From: Deltaproteobacteria bacterium
GTDB lineage: Bacteria; Myxococcota_A; UBA9160; UBA4427
Reading direction: 5' to 3'
DNA length: 64,000 bases
Assembly (NCBI GenBank): GCA_002719955.1
Contig: PBFW01000008.1
Span: 62,001-126,000 of the forward strand
Part shown: positions 54,009-64,000 of the stretch, one piece after another
How positions within the stretch are numbered: the first letter of the stretch is position 1
Layout of the letters: each line of letters starts with the position of its first letter
Translations under genes and position numbers: made by a program
The notes under the pieces: model-generated
What the model saw: only the letters and a program-made list of their open reading frames with translations
Database searches by the model: none
Told to the model about the DNA's origin: nothing

Positions 54009-54860
54009 TTAGGGCTCGGTCGTGGGCTTTCGAAATCGCAGCGTCATCCGGTCGCTCTCGCCGATGGCCAGGTATTTCGCGCGATCCTCGTCTCCCAGCA
54101 GAAGCGTGGGGGGGAGCGTCCAGACGCCGCCTTCGTAGTTGGCGCTGTCCTTGGCGTTCGCATTGATTTCCGAGGTCGCTTCGAGCACGAAGCCCGCGGC
54201 CCCGACCAGCTCGATGACCCGTTCCTGGGACACGTAGCCATTGAAAGTCGACAGATCGGTCTGGTCGCTCGCGCGATGTTGGACGACGCCGAGAACCCCG
54301 CCCGGCTTCAGGACCTCGAAGAAGGCCGCGTACACCGCATCGATCGCCCCCTCGCGAATCCAGCCATGATTGCTGCGAAAGGTCAGGACCATATCTGCGG
54401 AACCGGGCTCCCCGAGGTCGATCGAAATCGGTGCGGACAGCTTGGCGATCCTCGCGGAACCGAAGAACTCCGCCTCGTTCGCGAAACGAGCGACCATGTT
54501 GGCGCGTCCGCGCAGTCGGTAGTCGGGCTGATCGGGCAGGTCGGCGTCGTAGTTCGCAGCGATATATAGGCCCTTGTCGCGTAGGACGGGCGCTAGGATC
54601 TCCGAGTACCAGAGGCCACCGGGGAGTGCTTCGATCACGGTCATGTCCGAGCGCAGACCGAAGAAGGAAAGTGTCTCGACGGGGTGTCGGTAGACGTTGC
54701 GCGCGATGTTCTTTTCGCTTCGGTGGGTTCCGATCGAGGCCATCGCGATGGCTTCGGCGGTGGCCGGGTCGGTCGCGTTTCGACCGTGTAGTCCGAGGAA
54801 GCTGCAGCCAGTCGTGACGAGTAGTGCGCCGAGTAGCGGGATCAGGGCGAGGCGATTCAT
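54009..54860 (-). CDS. Lipoprotein methyltransferase-like protein (COG4798 type)
   Basis: A 283-residue protein with a lipoprotein signal (LALIPLLGALLVTTGCS, lipobox TTGC). After it comes a Rossmann-like core: MTVIEALPGGLWYSEILAPV resembles motif I, followed by ADMVLTFRSNHGW and FFEVLKPGGVLGVVQHRA, as in the 'predicted methyltransferase' COG4798 group. That group is exported, where SAM is scarce, so the true activity is unclear. Convergent with the APH-like gene. Confidence 0.72.
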   Translation of the reverse strand: MNRLALIPLLGALLVTTGCSFLGLHGRNATDPATAEAIAMASIGTHRSEKNIARNVYRHPVETLSFFGLRSDMTVIEALPGGLWYSEILAPVLRDKGLYIAANYDADLPDQPDYRLRGRANMVARFANEAEFFGSARIAKLSAPISIDLGEPGSADMVLTFRSNHGWIREGAIDAVYAAFFEVLKPGGVLGVVQHRASDQTDLSTFNGYVSQERVIELVGAAGFVLEATSEINANAKDSANYEGGVWTLPPTLLLGDEDRAKYLAIGESDRMTLRFRKPTTEP

Positions 54861-54944
54861 CGGGTCTCCTCCTTGTAGGGCGACCGCCGTGGCGGGTGTG
54901 GCTCGCTCACGGAAGGCACTCGAGAGGTGGCTGAGTTTGCCAGA

Positions 54945-57900
54945 TCAGTAGCCGAGATTCGATGCCAGCCAGCGCCCCGCTTCCTCGGGCGCGATTCCCA
55001 TTCGCGCGGCATAGTCCTCGATCTGGTCCCGTCCCAGTCGACCGACACTGAAATAGCGCGCCTCGGGATGTCCGAAATAAAGTCCGGAAACGCTCGCCGC
55101 CGGATTCATCGCACAGTTCTCGGTCAGCCTGATCCCCACCTCTGGCGCATCCAGGAGCCGGAAGAGTGCCCGCTTCGGAAGGTGATCGGGGCAGGCAGGA
55201 TAGCCGAAGGCCGGCCGGATCCCACGATAGCGCTCAGCGATCAGGTCATCGTTCGAGAGGTTCTCGTCGGCGCCGTAGCCCCAGTCCTTTCGGGCGCGCA
55301 TATGCAGGAACTCCGCGAAGGCCTCCGCGAGGCGATCGGCGAGGGCCTTCACCATGATCGAGCGGTAGTCGTCGTGGTCCTTCTGGTAGCGAGCCGCCAG
55401 ATTATCTGCTTCGACTCCACTGGTCAGCGCGAAGGCTCCGATATAGTCGGGCACACCCGCGTCGTGGGGTGCGATGAAATCGCAGAGCGATCGATTCGGT
55501 TTGTCGCCGGCGACAAGCGATTGCTGCCGAAGCATCGGAAAACGTGCGACCTCCGCAGCGAGGTCTTCTTTCGCGTAGAGTACGATGTCATCGTTCTCTC
55601 GCCGTGCGGGCCAGAAACCGTAGACCGCACGGGGATTCAGCGATCGCCTCGCGATGATCTCGTCCAGGAGCTCGCAGCCGTGTTCGTAGAGTTCGCGCGC
55701 CGCTTCTCCCCGTTTGGGATCGTCCAGGATCTTCGGGAATCGGCCCTTGAGGTCCCAGGCCGAAAAGAAGAAGGTCCAATCGATCAGGGGAGCGAGGTCG
55801 GCGGCCGTTATGTCGTCGACGATTCGTCGACCGAGAAAAGAGGGTCGCGATGTCTCGGCCGAAGAGAACTCGATTGGAGCGGCGTTCGCGCGCGCGTCTC
55901 CGATCGAGAGCAGGCTCTTTTCCTTGCGGCCCTCGTAGATCGCACGGAGCTTTTCCTGTTCGTCGCGGTTGGCGGCTACGAACTCTGCACGCCGATCATC
56001 CGAGAGCAGGTCTGAAACGACGTTGACAGAGCGGGATGCGTCGAGGACATGGACCACGGGCTGTGTGTGGTCGGGCGCAATTTTCACGGCCGTGTGCTGA
56101 CGACTCGTGGTCGCACCACCGATCAGGAGCGGGATCGTCATCCCGCGTCGTTCCATTTCCTTGGCGACCGAAGCCATCTCGTCGAGAGAGGGCGTGATCA
56201 ATCCGGACAGGCCGAGGAGGTCAGCGCTTTCCTCGATCGCGCGATCGAGGATCTTGTCCGTCGGGACCATGACCCCCAGGTCGATCACTTCGTAGTTGTT
56301 ACAACCAAGCACCACGCCGACTATATTCTTGCCGATGTCGTGGACGTCCCCCTTGACCGTCGCCAACACGATCTTGCCGCGGGCCGATCCCGCGACCTTT
56401 TCTTCTTCGAGATAGGGCTCGAGATAGGCGACCGCCTTCTTCATGGAGCGGGCGCTCTTCACGACCTGGGGCAGGAACATCTTTCCGGCGCCGAAGAGAT
56501 CGCCGACGGTGCGCATTCCGTCCATCAACGGTCCTTCGATCACGTCGATCGGCTTGCCGAGTTTGCGGCGAGCGGCCTCGGTGTCTTCGTCGATGAAATC
56601 GACGATTCCGTGGACGAGGGCGTGCGACAGGCGTTGCTCGACCGTCGCCTCTCGCCAGGAGAGGTCGATTTCGCGTTTCTTGCCCGCGCCCTTCACGTTC
56701 GCAGCGAACTCGACCATTCTTTCGGTGGCGTCTTCGCGGCGGTTGAAGAGGATATCCTCGACATGCTCGCGGAGATCTTTCGGGATGTCTTCGTAGAGTT
56801 CGAGCTGACCCGCATTGACGATGCCCATATCCATGCCGGCCTGGGTTGCGTGATAGAGGAAGGCTGCGTGAATCGCCTCGCGAACGCGGTTGTTGCCGCG
56901 GAACGAGAAGGAGAGATTCGAGACACCGCCCGAAATATGGACGCCCGGGCAGCGCTCCTTGATCAGTCTCGAGGCCTGCATGAAATTCTTCGCGTAGTCC
57001 GCGTGTTCCTCGATGCCGGTGGCGATCGCGAGGATATTCGGATCGAAGATGATGTCTTCCGGAGGGAAGCCTGCCCGCTGGACTAGCAGCTGGTACGACC
57101 GTTCACAGATCTGGGTCTTGCGCTCCGTCGTGTCGGCCTGACCCTGCTCGTCAAAGGCCATCACGACCACGCCCGCGCCGAAGCGGCGGATCAGGCGCGC
57201 CTTGGCGAGGAAATCGTCCTCGCCTTCCTTGAGGGAAATCGAGTTCACGACCGCCTTGCCCTGAACACAGCGAAGCCCCGCCTCGATCACGCTCCATCTG
57301 GAGCTGTCGATCATGATCGGAATTCGGGAAACCTCGGGTTCGGTCGCGACGAGGTTGAGGAAGCGTGTCATCGCCGCCTCGCTGTCGAGCATGCCTTCGT
57401 CCATGTTGACGTCGAGCAGGTTGGCACCGCCGCGCACCTGGTCGAGGGCGACCTCGAGTGCGTTGTCGTAGTCGTCCGCTTCGATCAGGCGCCGGAACCT
57501 GGCCGAGCCCGTCACGTTCGTGCGTTCACCGATCATCTGAAAATTCGAGTCAGCGCGAATGACGAGGGTTTCGAGACCGGCGTAATAGGTCACCCGCTCG
57601 TCGAGCGCGGGAATCGGTCGCGGAGCGACGCCTGCGACCGCGTCGGCGATCGCCCGGATATGGTCCGGGGTCGTGCCGCAGCATCCGCCGACGATGTTAA
57701 CGAGGCCGCTCCGCGCGAACTCGCCGATCAGTTCGCCGGTGGTTGCTGCCTCCTCATCGTATTCCCCGAACGCATTAGGGAGGCCCGCATTCGGGTAGCT
57801 CGAGACGAGACAATTCGCGATCTGCGCGAGTTCGGCGACGTGCGGCCGCATATCGGTCGCGCCGAGGGAACAGTTCACACCGACCGAGAGAGGCTCTGCG

Positions 57901-58628
57901 TGGGCGACGGAGCGCCAGAACGCGTCGACCGTCTGCCCGGAGAGCGTGCGGGCGCTCGCGTCGGTGATCGCGACGGAGATCATGATCGGGAGTCGGATCC
58001 CCGTCGTTTCGAAGACCTCGTCGATCGCGACCAGCGCGGCCTTCGCGTTCAGGGTGTCGAAGATCGTTTCGACCAGGAGGAGATCGACATCTCCTTCGAT
58101 GAGGGCCTCGACCTGTTCGGCATAGGCTGCCCGAAGCGCTTCGAAGGTCAGGCTCCGGGCGGAGGGATCGTCCACATCCGATGAAATCGACAGCGTCTTG
58201 GGGGTCGGGCCGACGGAGCCCGCGACGAAGCGCGGCCTGGCCGGATCCCGGGCGGTCCACTCGGTGGCGGCTTCCCGCGCGATTCTCGCCGACGCGAGGT
58301 TCAATTCGCGGGCCGTGTGTTCGAGCGCGTAATCCGCCTGGGAGATCGTGTTCGAGCCGAAGGTATTCGTCTCGATGATATCCGCCCCCGCGGCGAAGAA
58401 GTCGTCGTGAATCTGGCGAATGACGTCCGGACGGGTGAGCGAGAGCAGTTCGTTGTCGCCCTTCAATTGGCTCGGATGATCGACGAAAGATTCGCCTCGG
58501 AAATCGTCTTCTTCGAGGCCGAAGCCCTGGATCATCGATCCCATCGCCCCATCGAGGACGAGGATGCGATTGCTCAGCTGGCGATTGAGTTCGGCGATTC
58601 GTTCGAGACGGGGCGGGTGGGTCGACAT
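54945..58628 (-). CDS. metH: Cobalamin-dependent methionine synthase
   Basis: A full-length 1227-residue MetH. Order: homocysteine-binding domain ([29 protein letters not shown], and zinc Cys in [10 protein letters not shown]), methyltetrahydrofolate domain ([32 protein letters not shown]), cap and B12 domain ([20 protein letters not shown], the DxHxxG cobalt ligand, and [13 protein letters not shown]), and the SAM reactivation domain ([15 protein letters not shown]). It makes methionine from homocysteine and 5-methyltetrahydrofolate. Downstream 84 bp away is the lipoprotein gene. A B12 or SAM/SAH riboswitch was sought in the leader but not recognised. Confidence 0.97.
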   Translation of the reverse strand: MSTHPPRLERIAELNRQLSNRILVLDGAMGSMIQGFGLEEDDFRGESFVDHPSQLKGDNELLSLTRPDVIRQIHDDFFAAGADIIETNTFGSNTISQADYALEHTARELNLASARIAREAATEWTARDPARPRFVAGSVGPTPKTLSISSDVDDPSARSLTFEALRAAYAEQVEALIEGDVDLLLVETIFDTLNAKAALVAIDEVFETTGIRLPIMISVAITDASARTLSGQTVDAFWRSVAHAEPLSVGVNCSLGATDMRPHVAELAQIANCLVSSYPNAGLPNAFGEYDEEAATTGELIGEFARSGLVNIVGGCCGTTPDHIRAIADAVAGVAPRPIPALDERVTYYAGLETLVIRADSNFQMIGERTNVTGSARFRRLIEADDYDNALEVALDQVRGGANLLDVNMDEGMLDSEAAMTRFLNLVATEPEVSRIPIMIDSSRWSVIEAGLRCVQGKAVVNSISLKEGEDDFLAKARLIRRFGAGVVVMAFDEQGQADTTERKTQICERSYQLLVQRAGFPPEDIIFDPNILAIATGIEEHADYAKNFMQASRLIKERCPGVHISGGVSNLSFSFRGNNRVREAIHAAFLYHATQAGMDMGIVNAGQLELYEDIPKDLREHVEDILFNRREDATERMVEFAANVKGAGKKREIDLSWREATVEQRLSHALVHGIVDFIDEDTEAARRKLGKPIDVIEGPLMDGMRTVGDLFGAGKMFLPQVVKSARSMKKAVAYLEPYLEEEKVAGSARGKIVLATVKGDVHDIGKNIVGVVLGCNNYEVIDLGVMVPTDKILDRAIEESADLLGLSGLITPSLDEMASVAKEMERRGMTIPLLIGGATTSRQHTAVKIAPDHTQPVVHVLDASRSVNVVSDLLSDDRRAEFVAANRDEQEKLRAIYEGRKEKSLLSIGDARANAAPIEFSSAETSRPSFLGRRIVDDITAADLAPLIDWTFFFSAWDLKGRFPKILDDPKRGEAARELYEHGCELLDEIIARRSLNPRAVYGFWPARRENDDIVLYAKEDLAAEVARFPMLRQQSLVAGDKPNRSLCDFIAPHDAGVPDYIGAFALTSGVEADNLAARYQKDHDDYRSIMVKALADRLAEAFAEFLHMRARKDWGYGADENLSNDDLIAERYRGIRPAFGYPACPDHLPKRALFRLLDAPEVGIRLTENCAMNPAASVSGLYFGHPEARYFSVGRLGRDQIEDYAARMGIAPEEAGRWLASNLGY

Positions 58629-58975
58629 GTTTGGGCCTCCGGATGCGGCCTCCTGATTCGACGGAGTTCGCAGCGCCAGAAAGTATCATCAGGATATCTG
58701 CATATCCAGATGTATTCTTGAGCAGTTTCGTGACCCGTGGGGGGGGCGAGTTCTGGTCTGGCCACCCGTGAGTAGCGGGCTCGATCCCCCCTTTTTGGCC
58801 CTCCGTGGCTGCCATCACGACGGTTCGAAGTGTTCTTTTCCTGGCGCGTCGAGAATTGGGCCGGATCCGTTCGTCCCTTGGGCGCCGAGCGAATCTCTGG
58901 CCAGGGTCGCGGGCGCGTTTCTGCTGGGGCTTGGTCTAGACTGAGAACCGAAGAATCCTCGAGGCAGGAACCGTC
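58629..58975. other. Divergent intergenic region upstream of metH
   Basis: These 347 bp hold no convincing gene. Reading on the metH strand there is a small perfect hairpin at 58692-58707 (GGATAT, 4-nt loop, ATATCC) and an overlapping 6-bp stem formed by 58652-58657 and 58688-58693. They share two bases, so only one can form at a time. No known riboswitch consensus was matched. Confidence 0.35.
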
Positions 58976-60061
58976 ATGCAGCCACTCTTCTCTGCCGACT
59001 CCCACATCAACGAGAACGAGGAATGCTACGCGGAGATCGATCCGGCCTTTCGGGATCGGCGGCCGCGCGAAGCATACGATCCCGTCGAAGGCGCCCTGCT
59101 GATCGTCCCCGGGCTCGGTCTCGATATTCCTGCGAGCAAGCTCAGCCGCGCCGGGATCGCCTACGAGGATTGGGGTCGGCCGCAGCGCTGGGAGGACCTG
59201 CATCCCGCTGGTCGCGATCCCAAGGCGCGACTCGTGATCCAGGACGAAGAGGGGGTGGCCGGCGAGGTGATCTATCCGAGTTCGGGGATGGTGATCTGCC
59301 AGCACGAGGATGTCGACTACAAGAAGGCCTGTTTCGACGCCTATAACCGCTGGCTCGAAGGGTTCTGCGAGGCGGCGCCGAAGCGTCTGCTCGGAATCGG
59401 GATGGCGGCGATTCGCACGCCCGATGAGGGGGTCAGGGAACTCGAGCAGATCAAGCGGGCGGGTTTCAAGGGCGTGATGCTCTGTGGGGCCCCGGCCTTC
59501 GAGGACTACGACCACCCCAGCTATGACCCCGTGTGGGAGGCCGCGATCGATCTGGGCCTGCCGATCCACTTTCATATCCTGACGGCCAGGGATTCCTACG
59601 GGATGGCTGTTCGTGGGCCCCAGGTCATCCAACAGATCGTGACGATTCGGGGCAACCAGAATATCGTGTTGATGATGGTGCTAGGGGGGGTCTTCGAGCG
59701 ACATCCCGCCCTGCGCGTCGTGATGGTCGAGAACGATGCCGGCTGGATCCCGCATTTCTGCTTTCGGATGGACCACGCCTGGGAGCGCCACCGCTGGTCG
59801 ATGGAGATCGGCAATCTGCAGCGTCCGCCGAGCGAGTACATGAACGAGTGCGTCTACGCGACCTTCCAGGACGATTCGAGCCTTCGCCATGTTGTCGACG
59901 CGGTGAATATCGAGCGCATGATGTGGGCCAGCGATTTTCCACACGGCGATGGGACCTATCCCCGATCCCGGCAGATCACGGACCAACTCTGCGCGGGGAT
60001 GTCCGCCGAGCAGAAGAGCGCGGTCGTCTACGGCAACGCGATGGCGCTCTACGGAGTCTGA
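58976..60061 (+). CDS. Amidohydrolase-2 family (ACMSD-like) protein
   Basis: A 361-residue TIM-barrel protein of amidohydrolase family 2. It starts FSADSHINENEECY (the family usually has DxHxH near the N-terminus; here DSHIN), continues with GFKGVMLCGAP and LPIHFHILT (barrel His), VMVENDAGWIPHF, and ends MMWASDFPHGDGTYP with the Asp/His motif of the family. Members decarboxylate or hydrate aromatic or cyclic acids. The substrate here is unknown. Confidence 0.85.
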   Translation: MQPLFSADSHINENEECYAEIDPAFRDRRPREAYDPVEGALLIVPGLGLDIPASKLSRAGIAYEDWGRPQRWEDLHPAGRDPKARLVIQDEEGVAGEVIYPSSGMVICQHEDVDYKKACFDAYNRWLEGFCEAAPKRLLGIGMAAIRTPDEGVRELEQIKRAGFKGVMLCGAPAFEDYDHPSYDPVWEAAIDLGLPIHFHILTARDSYGMAVRGPQVIQQIVTIRGNQNIVLMMVLGGVFERHPALRVVMVENDAGWIPHFCFRMDHAWERHRWSMEIGNLQRPPSEYMNECVYATFQDDSSLRHVVDAVNIERMMWASDFPHGDGTYPRSRQITDQLCAGMSAEQKSAVVYGNAMALYGV

Positions 60062-60268
60062 TTCTCCGCCCTACTCGGCGGATGAGTCCCCCCGGATCGC
60101 GGTTTTCGATCACGCTTACCCGCGGGTACAGGTGAATCGGTGATCCGATTGCCCCGCCCCGGTTGATTCCGCGCCGCTCGTGAACAACATTCGCGCGTCC
60201 CGCGCGCGCGGGCCCGATTCAAATCGATCGCACGCGATTCGGCGTGCGCTCACCAGGGAGATCTCTCG

Positions 60269-62224
60269 ATGGAAACCCACGCCTTTCAGGCCGAGACCCA
60301 GAAGCTGCTCGACCTGATGATCCACTCCCTCTATTCCAACAAGGAGGTCTTCCTTCGAGAATTGATCTCGAATGCCTCGGATGCCCTGGATCGGCGGCGT
60401 TTCGATGCGGTTTCGAACACGGATCTCCAGGCGGAGGGTGAACTCGAGATCCAGCTGATCGCCAACCGCCTCGAGCGAACGCTCAGCGTCTCCGACAACG
60501 GAATCGGCATGAACCGCGAGGAGCTCGTCGAGCATCTCGGGACCATCGCCCGTTCCGGCACTCTCGAGTTTCTGAAGAACACGGATCCATCCGCGGAGGT
60601 GACTCCGGATCTGATCGGCCAATTCGGTGTCGGCTTCTATGCGAGCTTCATGGTTGCCGATGAGGTCGACGTCGTCAGTCGGCGCGTGGGTGAGGACAAA
60701 GCGACGCGATGGACGTCCAGGGGCGCGGGGGAGTACACCCTCGAGGACGCGAGTCGCGATGACGCGGGAACGACGGTTCTGCTCTCGCTGAAGGAGGTCG
60801 ATGGCGAGGACGGTGTCTCGGATTTCTGTGATGAGTGGGTTGTTCGTCAGATAATCAAGAAATACTCGGATTTTGTCGGCTACCCGATCAAGCTGACGAT
60901 CATCGAAGAGGCTCCGGCGGCGACCGACACGGAAGAGGGCGGTGCGGATGATGCGATCGACGTCACCCCGGGCGTCCCGACCGAGCGAGAAGTCGAAGAG
61001 CCTCTCAACTCGATGAAGGCGATCTGGACTCGACCGGAGAGTGATGTCGAGCAGGTCGACTTCGACGAGTTCTACAAGCATATCACCCACGACTTCCAGG
61101 AACCCATGCTTCGGGTCAGTACCTCGATCGAGGGTACTTTCGAGGCGCGTGCTCTCCTCTACGTGCCGAGCAAGGCGCCCTTCGACCTCTACCACCGCGA
61201 GCGACTCCACAATGGAGTCCAGCTCTATGTGCGTCGCGTCTTCATCATGGACGAATGCCGCGAGCTCCTCCCCGAGTGGCTGCGATTCGTGCGCGGAGTT
61301 GTCGATGCGGAAGATCTCTCGCTGAACGTGTCGCGTGAGATGTTGCAGCAGGACCGTCAGATCCAGACGATCCGCAAGCACCTCGTCAAGAAGGTGGCGG
61401 GGAGCCTGAAGACGATGGCTCGGGACGAGCCGGAGGATTACCGGAAATTCTGGGCCGAGTTCGGTCCTGTCGTCAAGGAGGGGCTCCTCGACTTCGAGGA
61501 GAAGCGCGATCGGATCTTCGATCTGGTGCTCGCACCGTCGAGCGAAGACGACTCGGATCTCGTCTCGTTGTCGGATTATGTGGAGCGCATGCCCGAGGAT
61601 CAGGAGGCGATCTATTATATCGCGGGTCCGAAACTCGATGTCCTGCGTCGATCGCCCCATCTCGAAGCTTTCAAGGAGCAAGGGATCGAGGTCCTCTTCC
61701 TGACGGACCCGGTGGACGAAGTCTGGGTGGGCCAGGGCCCGATCGCCTACAAGGACAAGGCCTTCAAGAGCATCGGTCACGGCGAGGTCGAGCTCGGCTC
61801 GGACGAGGACAAGGAAAAGGCCAAGGTCGATCTCGAGAAACAGGAAGAGAGTTTCGGGGACCTGCTCGAGGCGCTGAAGGCCTCGGTCGAGGACGACGTC
61901 AAGGAGGTTCGTCTCTCGAGTCGACTCAAGAGTTCTGCCTCCTGCCTCGTGCTCGAGGAGGGTGATCTCACGCCTCAGCTCGAGGCCATGCTGCGTCAGG
62001 CGGGACAGGAGATTCCGGATCGCAAACCGATCCTCGAGCTGAATCCGAATCATGTCGTCGTCGAGGGACTCGGGAAATGCTTCGAGGATAATCCCTTGGA
62101 TCCGAGGATCGGAGATTCGGCCAAGCTGCTGCTCGGCCAGGCCGTTCTCGCGGAAGGTGGGCAGCTCGAGGATCCGGCGGGCTTTGCCGAGCTCGTCAAC
62201 AAGCTGATGGCACAGACGCTCTAG
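60269..62224 (+). CDS. htpG: HtpG, Hsp90-family chaperone
   Basis: A 651-residue Hsp90 homologue. The N-terminal ATPase has LISNASDALDRRRFD, DNGIGMNREEL and QFGVGFYASFMVAD; the middle domain has EFYKHI and VRRVFIMDE, then GVVDAEDLSLNVSREMLQQD; the C-terminal dimerisation domain ends about residue 640. Compared with E. coli HtpG there is an acidic insert around residues 213-235 (EEAPAATDTEEGGADDAIDV). Normal length. Confidence 0.97.
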   Translation: METHAFQAETQKLLDLMIHSLYSNKEVFLRELISNASDALDRRRFDAVSNTDLQAEGELEIQLIANRLERTLSVSDNGIGMNREELVEHLGTIARSGTLEFLKNTDPSAEVTPDLIGQFGVGFYASFMVADEVDVVSRRVGEDKATRWTSRGAGEYTLEDASRDDAGTTVLLSLKEVDGEDGVSDFCDEWVVRQIIKKYSDFVGYPIKLTIIEEAPAATDTEEGGADDAIDVTPGVPTEREVEEPLNSMKAIWTRPESDVEQVDFDEFYKHITHDFQEPMLRVSTSIEGTFEARALLYVPSKAPFDLYHRERLHNGVQLYVRRVFIMDECRELLPEWLRFVRGVVDAEDLSLNVSREMLQQDRQIQTIRKHLVKKVAGSLKTMARDEPEDYRKFWAEFGPVVKEGLLDFEEKRDRIFDLVLAPSSEDDSDLVSLSDYVERMPEDQEAIYYIAGPKLDVLRRSPHLEAFKEQGIEVLFLTDPVDEVWVGQGPIAYKDKAFKSIGHGEVELGSDEDKEKAKVDLEKQEESFGDLLEALKASVEDDVKEVRLSSRLKSSASCLVLEEGDLTPQLEAMLRQAGQEIPDRKPILELNPNHVVVEGLGKCFEDNPLDPRIGDSAKLLLGQAVLAEGGQLEDPAGFAELVNKLMAQTL

Positions 62225-62297
62225 GGCTTCGATCCCGTCGCCATGGGTGACAGACCACTGCGATCGATTCGGGCGGGGAATACACGAGGAAGCGAGG

Positions 62298-63032
62298 ATG
62301 GAGCGCGAGAACGATCTGGGACAACGGATCGGGCGTGCGGTCGAGGGGTGGCCCCGTGCGCTGCGACCGGATGGGACAGAACTCCTCGGAGTGAGATGTC
62401 GGCTCGAGCTTCTGGATGTGGGTCGCCACGCAGAAGCGCTTCATGCCGCCTACGCCGAAAATCGTGACGGTGGGGACTGGACCTACCTTCCCTATGGACC
62501 CTTCGATTCGATCGACGCCTATCGTGAGCAGGTCCGTCTTTTCGAGGCGAGCGAGGACCCCTTCTACGTGATCATCGATCTCGAACGTGGGGTGCCAGTG
62601 GGTGTCGCGGCCTACCTCCGTGTCTTTCCCGATTCCGGCTCGATCGAGGTCGGGCACCTGAGTTTTGCACCGGTTCTCCAGCGGACGCCGACGTCGACCG
62701 AGGCGATGTACCTGATGATGAAGCGGGTCTTCGACGATTGGGGGTATCGGCGTTACGAGTGGAAATGCGACAGCCTGAACGGGCCCTCGCGCGCTGCAGC
62801 CGAGAGGTTGGGTTTCCGCTACGAAGGGGTCTTTCGGAATCATCTGGTCATGAAGGGTCGCAATCGCGACACGGCGTGGTTTTCGATCACCGAGGACGAG
62901 TGGCCGGATATCCGACAAGCGTTCGAAGCCTGGCTCTCCCCTGCGAATTTTGATAACGAAGGGTTTCAGCGGAAGCGACTCGGTGACCTCATGCCTGCGA
63001 GTGCGGGGGCGCCGATCGTTCGAGACACCTAA
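62298..63032 (+). CDS. GNAT-family N-acetyltransferase (RimJ/YjaB-like group)
   Basis: A 244-residue GNAT protein. RLELLDVGRHAEALHAAYAE, then VPVGVAAYLRVFPDSGSIEVG (beta4), and EWKCDSLNGPSRAAAERLGF, which covers the acetyl-CoA loop, are typical of the 'GNAT, YjhQ/RimL-like' branch; FRYEGVFRNHLVMKGRNRDT follows. Its target is unknown. The ATG at 62298 follows GCGAGG. It ends 4 bp within the convergent luciferase-like gene. Confidence 0.85.
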   Translation: MERENDLGQRIGRAVEGWPRALRPDGTELLGVRCRLELLDVGRHAEALHAAYAENRDGGDWTYLPYGPFDSIDAYREQVRLFEASEDPFYVIIDLERGVPVGVAAYLRVFPDSGSIEVGHLSFAPVLQRTPTSTEAMYLMMKRVFDDWGYRRYEWKCDSLNGPSRAAAERLGFRYEGVFRNHLVMKGRNRDTAWFSITEDEWPDIRQAFEAWLSPANFDNEGFQRKRLGDLMPASAGAPIVRDT

Positions 63033-63856
63033 TGTGCGCGATAGGCCTCGATTCGTTCCGTCAAGGGATCGAGAGAGCGCATGAATCCGTCGAGGTCCTC
63101 GTAGCGCGCACCCTGGATATACTCCGTCACGCCGATTTCCTCGAGGGCCGCCAATCGGTCGAGATCCGCTTCGAGCACCTCGTGGCCGATCGCGCCGAAG
63201 GCCGCGATTTCCGGGAGTTCGCGCCCGGCCTCCGCGAAGCGTGAGCGGAGTTCCTGGGCATTCGATCGGAGGTTCTTCGGATCGTCGGTCATGGGCATCC
63301 AGCCATCCCCCCAGAGCGCGGCGCGTTCGAGCGCGTGCGGTGCCCCGCCGCCGATCCAGATGCGTGGCCGTGGCGGGTTCGGGCGGAAGACGAAGGGCTG
63401 ACCCTTCGACGTGGTCTCATCGTTCACGGCCGCGAAGGCCCCTCGCAGAAAGCGGAGGGTCTCATCGGTGATCCGGCCACGGGTGTGACGATCGACCCCG
63501 ACGGCTCGAAATTCCGCCTCCATCCAGCCAACGCCCACCCCGAGTTCGAGCCGCCCAGCGGATAATTCCTGGATCGTCGCGATGACCTTTGCTGTGGGCA
63601 GGGCCGGTCGGTAGGGGACGACGAGGACGGCGGTGCCGAGGTGAATCGTCTTCGTCGCGGCTGCGAGCCAGGCAAGGGAGGCGAGCGGGTCGAGATAGCG
63701 TCCGCCCGAGCCCTCGGTCTGGTCCGGGGGGATGGCGATATGGTCGGGGACCCAGATTGTGTCCAGGCCGGCGGATTCGGCGCGTGCGGCGCTTTCCCTC
63801 AGAATGGGCGCGTTCGCCGCTTTCCCCATCAATCGAAGCGCGAATCCGAACCGCAT
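63029..63856 (-). CDS. Luciferase-like (LLM), probably F420-dependent oxidoreductase
   Basis: A 275-residue TIM-barrel enzyme of the luciferase-like group. RAESAGLDTIWVPDHIAIPP, LGTAVLVVPYRPALPTAKVI, LSAGRLELGVGVGWMEAEF and PRIWIGGGAPHALERAALWGDGW are the usual blocks for F420-dependent (Rv2161c/TIGR03619-like) enzymes. FMN cannot be excluded. The substrate is unknown; related genes act in lipid, steroid or nitro compound reduction in F420-making bacteria. Convergent with the GNAT gene. Confidence 0.83.
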   Translation of the reverse strand: MRFGFALRLMGKAANAPILRESAARAESAGLDTIWVPDHIAIPPDQTEGSGGRYLDPLASLAWLAAATKTIHLGTAVLVVPYRPALPTAKVIATIQELSAGRLELGVGVGWMEAEFRAVGVDRHTRGRITDETLRFLRGAFAAVNDETTSKGQPFVFRPNPPRPRIWIGGGAPHALERAALWGDGWMPMTDDPKNLRSNAQELRSRFAEAGRELPEIAAFGAIGHEVLEADLDRLAALEEIGVTEYIQGARYEDLDGFMRSLDPLTERIEAYRAH

Positions 63857-64000
63857 GGAGTCCCTGACCTCCCTTATTGCCGAAGTCTTGCGTCCCGGTC
63901 ACCTGGTTCCGTGCGTGGACGGCCTTCCCGCGTCTGGGTTATTTTAGCCCGCGCTTTGCGATCGCGACCCCCGTCGTCCTCGCAGCGCCAAAACGAAATG

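Noticed and set aside
58675..58700. Hammerhead ribozyme-like CTGATGA on the metH strand
   Set aside because: The GAAA core and three stems are missing.
58629..58760. SAH, SAM-II or cobalamin riboswitch before metH
   Set aside because: A GCGCTGCGA segment recalls the SAH riboswitch core, but the flanking paired elements do not fit, and no B12-box-like sequence was found.
1..64000. CRISPR arrays, tRNA/rRNA genes, insertion sequences, prophage or integration sites
   Set aside because: No spaced repeats, cloverleaf-like sequences, transposase or integrase motifs were seen while reading both strands; this is a visual scan only.

Overview
The window is about 64 kb of GC-rich DNA (third codon positions strongly G/C) from a bacterial chromosome. 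It has no rRNA, tRNA, CRISPR array, phage or transposase genes that I could see. An outer-membrane porin, lipoprotein signals, a PEP-CTERM-like C-terminus and a Na+-NQR complex indicate a Gram-negative, respiring heterotroph. The many acyl-CoA dehydrogenases, thiolase-like/DUF35 pairs and MaoC proteins, a luciferase-like F420-type oxidoreductase and a Ddn-like protein indicate lipid or steroid catabolism. I would guess an uncultured deltaproteobacterial/Myxococcota-like or related lineage, but the sequence alone does not settle this.

Region 1-3.9 kb: a + strand cluster of porin, FMN-binding protein (flavinylation Thr), four-helix His-rich membrane protein and ApbE flavin transferase, preceded by AT-rich, Fur-box-like palindromes. 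It looks like a metal-responsive extracytosolic flavin electron-transfer module. Region 4-12.5 kb: on the - strand a complete Na+-translocating NADH:quinone oxidoreductase operon nqrABCDEF with its own apbE, then dgkA, a MAPEG protein and a very small nqrM maturation gene. The two ApbE proteins therefore serve two different flavoprotein systems.

Region 14-19.2 kb (- strand): five genes matching, in content, the actinobacterial igr operon (chsE2/fadE29, chsH2, chsE1/fadE28, chsH1, ltp2). In Mycobacterium this removes the last three-carbon piece of the steroid side chain. A 14-bp site fitting the KstR operator consensus lies about 145 bp upstream. Region 28.9-37.4 kb (- strand) is a second module of similar logic: two acyl-CoA dehydrogenases, an alpha/beta-hydrolase lacking its nucleophile Ser, a thiolase-like protein lacking its Cys paired with a DUF35 protein, a PHP phosphoesterase, two MaoC-type dehydratases and a D-aminoacylase-type amidohydrolase.

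The remaining regions are mixed: two RecQ helicases (one without any usual start codon), OsmC, a GST-like protein, an SDR, glpD, a frameshifted receiver-like/PilZ gene, a COG2509-type flavoprotein, a two-gene secreted unit with a metzincin-like PEP-CTERM protein, surE, a CheC-like protein, a histidine phosphatase, a metallo-beta-lactamase-fold protein, a GlxA-type regulator next to a broken DJ-1/PfpI gene, a GPH-type transporter, an APH-like kinase, metH, htpG and several hydrolases. Coding is dense. The only gene-free stretches over 300 bp are 12506-13343, 19191-19654, 40111-40528 and 58629-58975, each described below.
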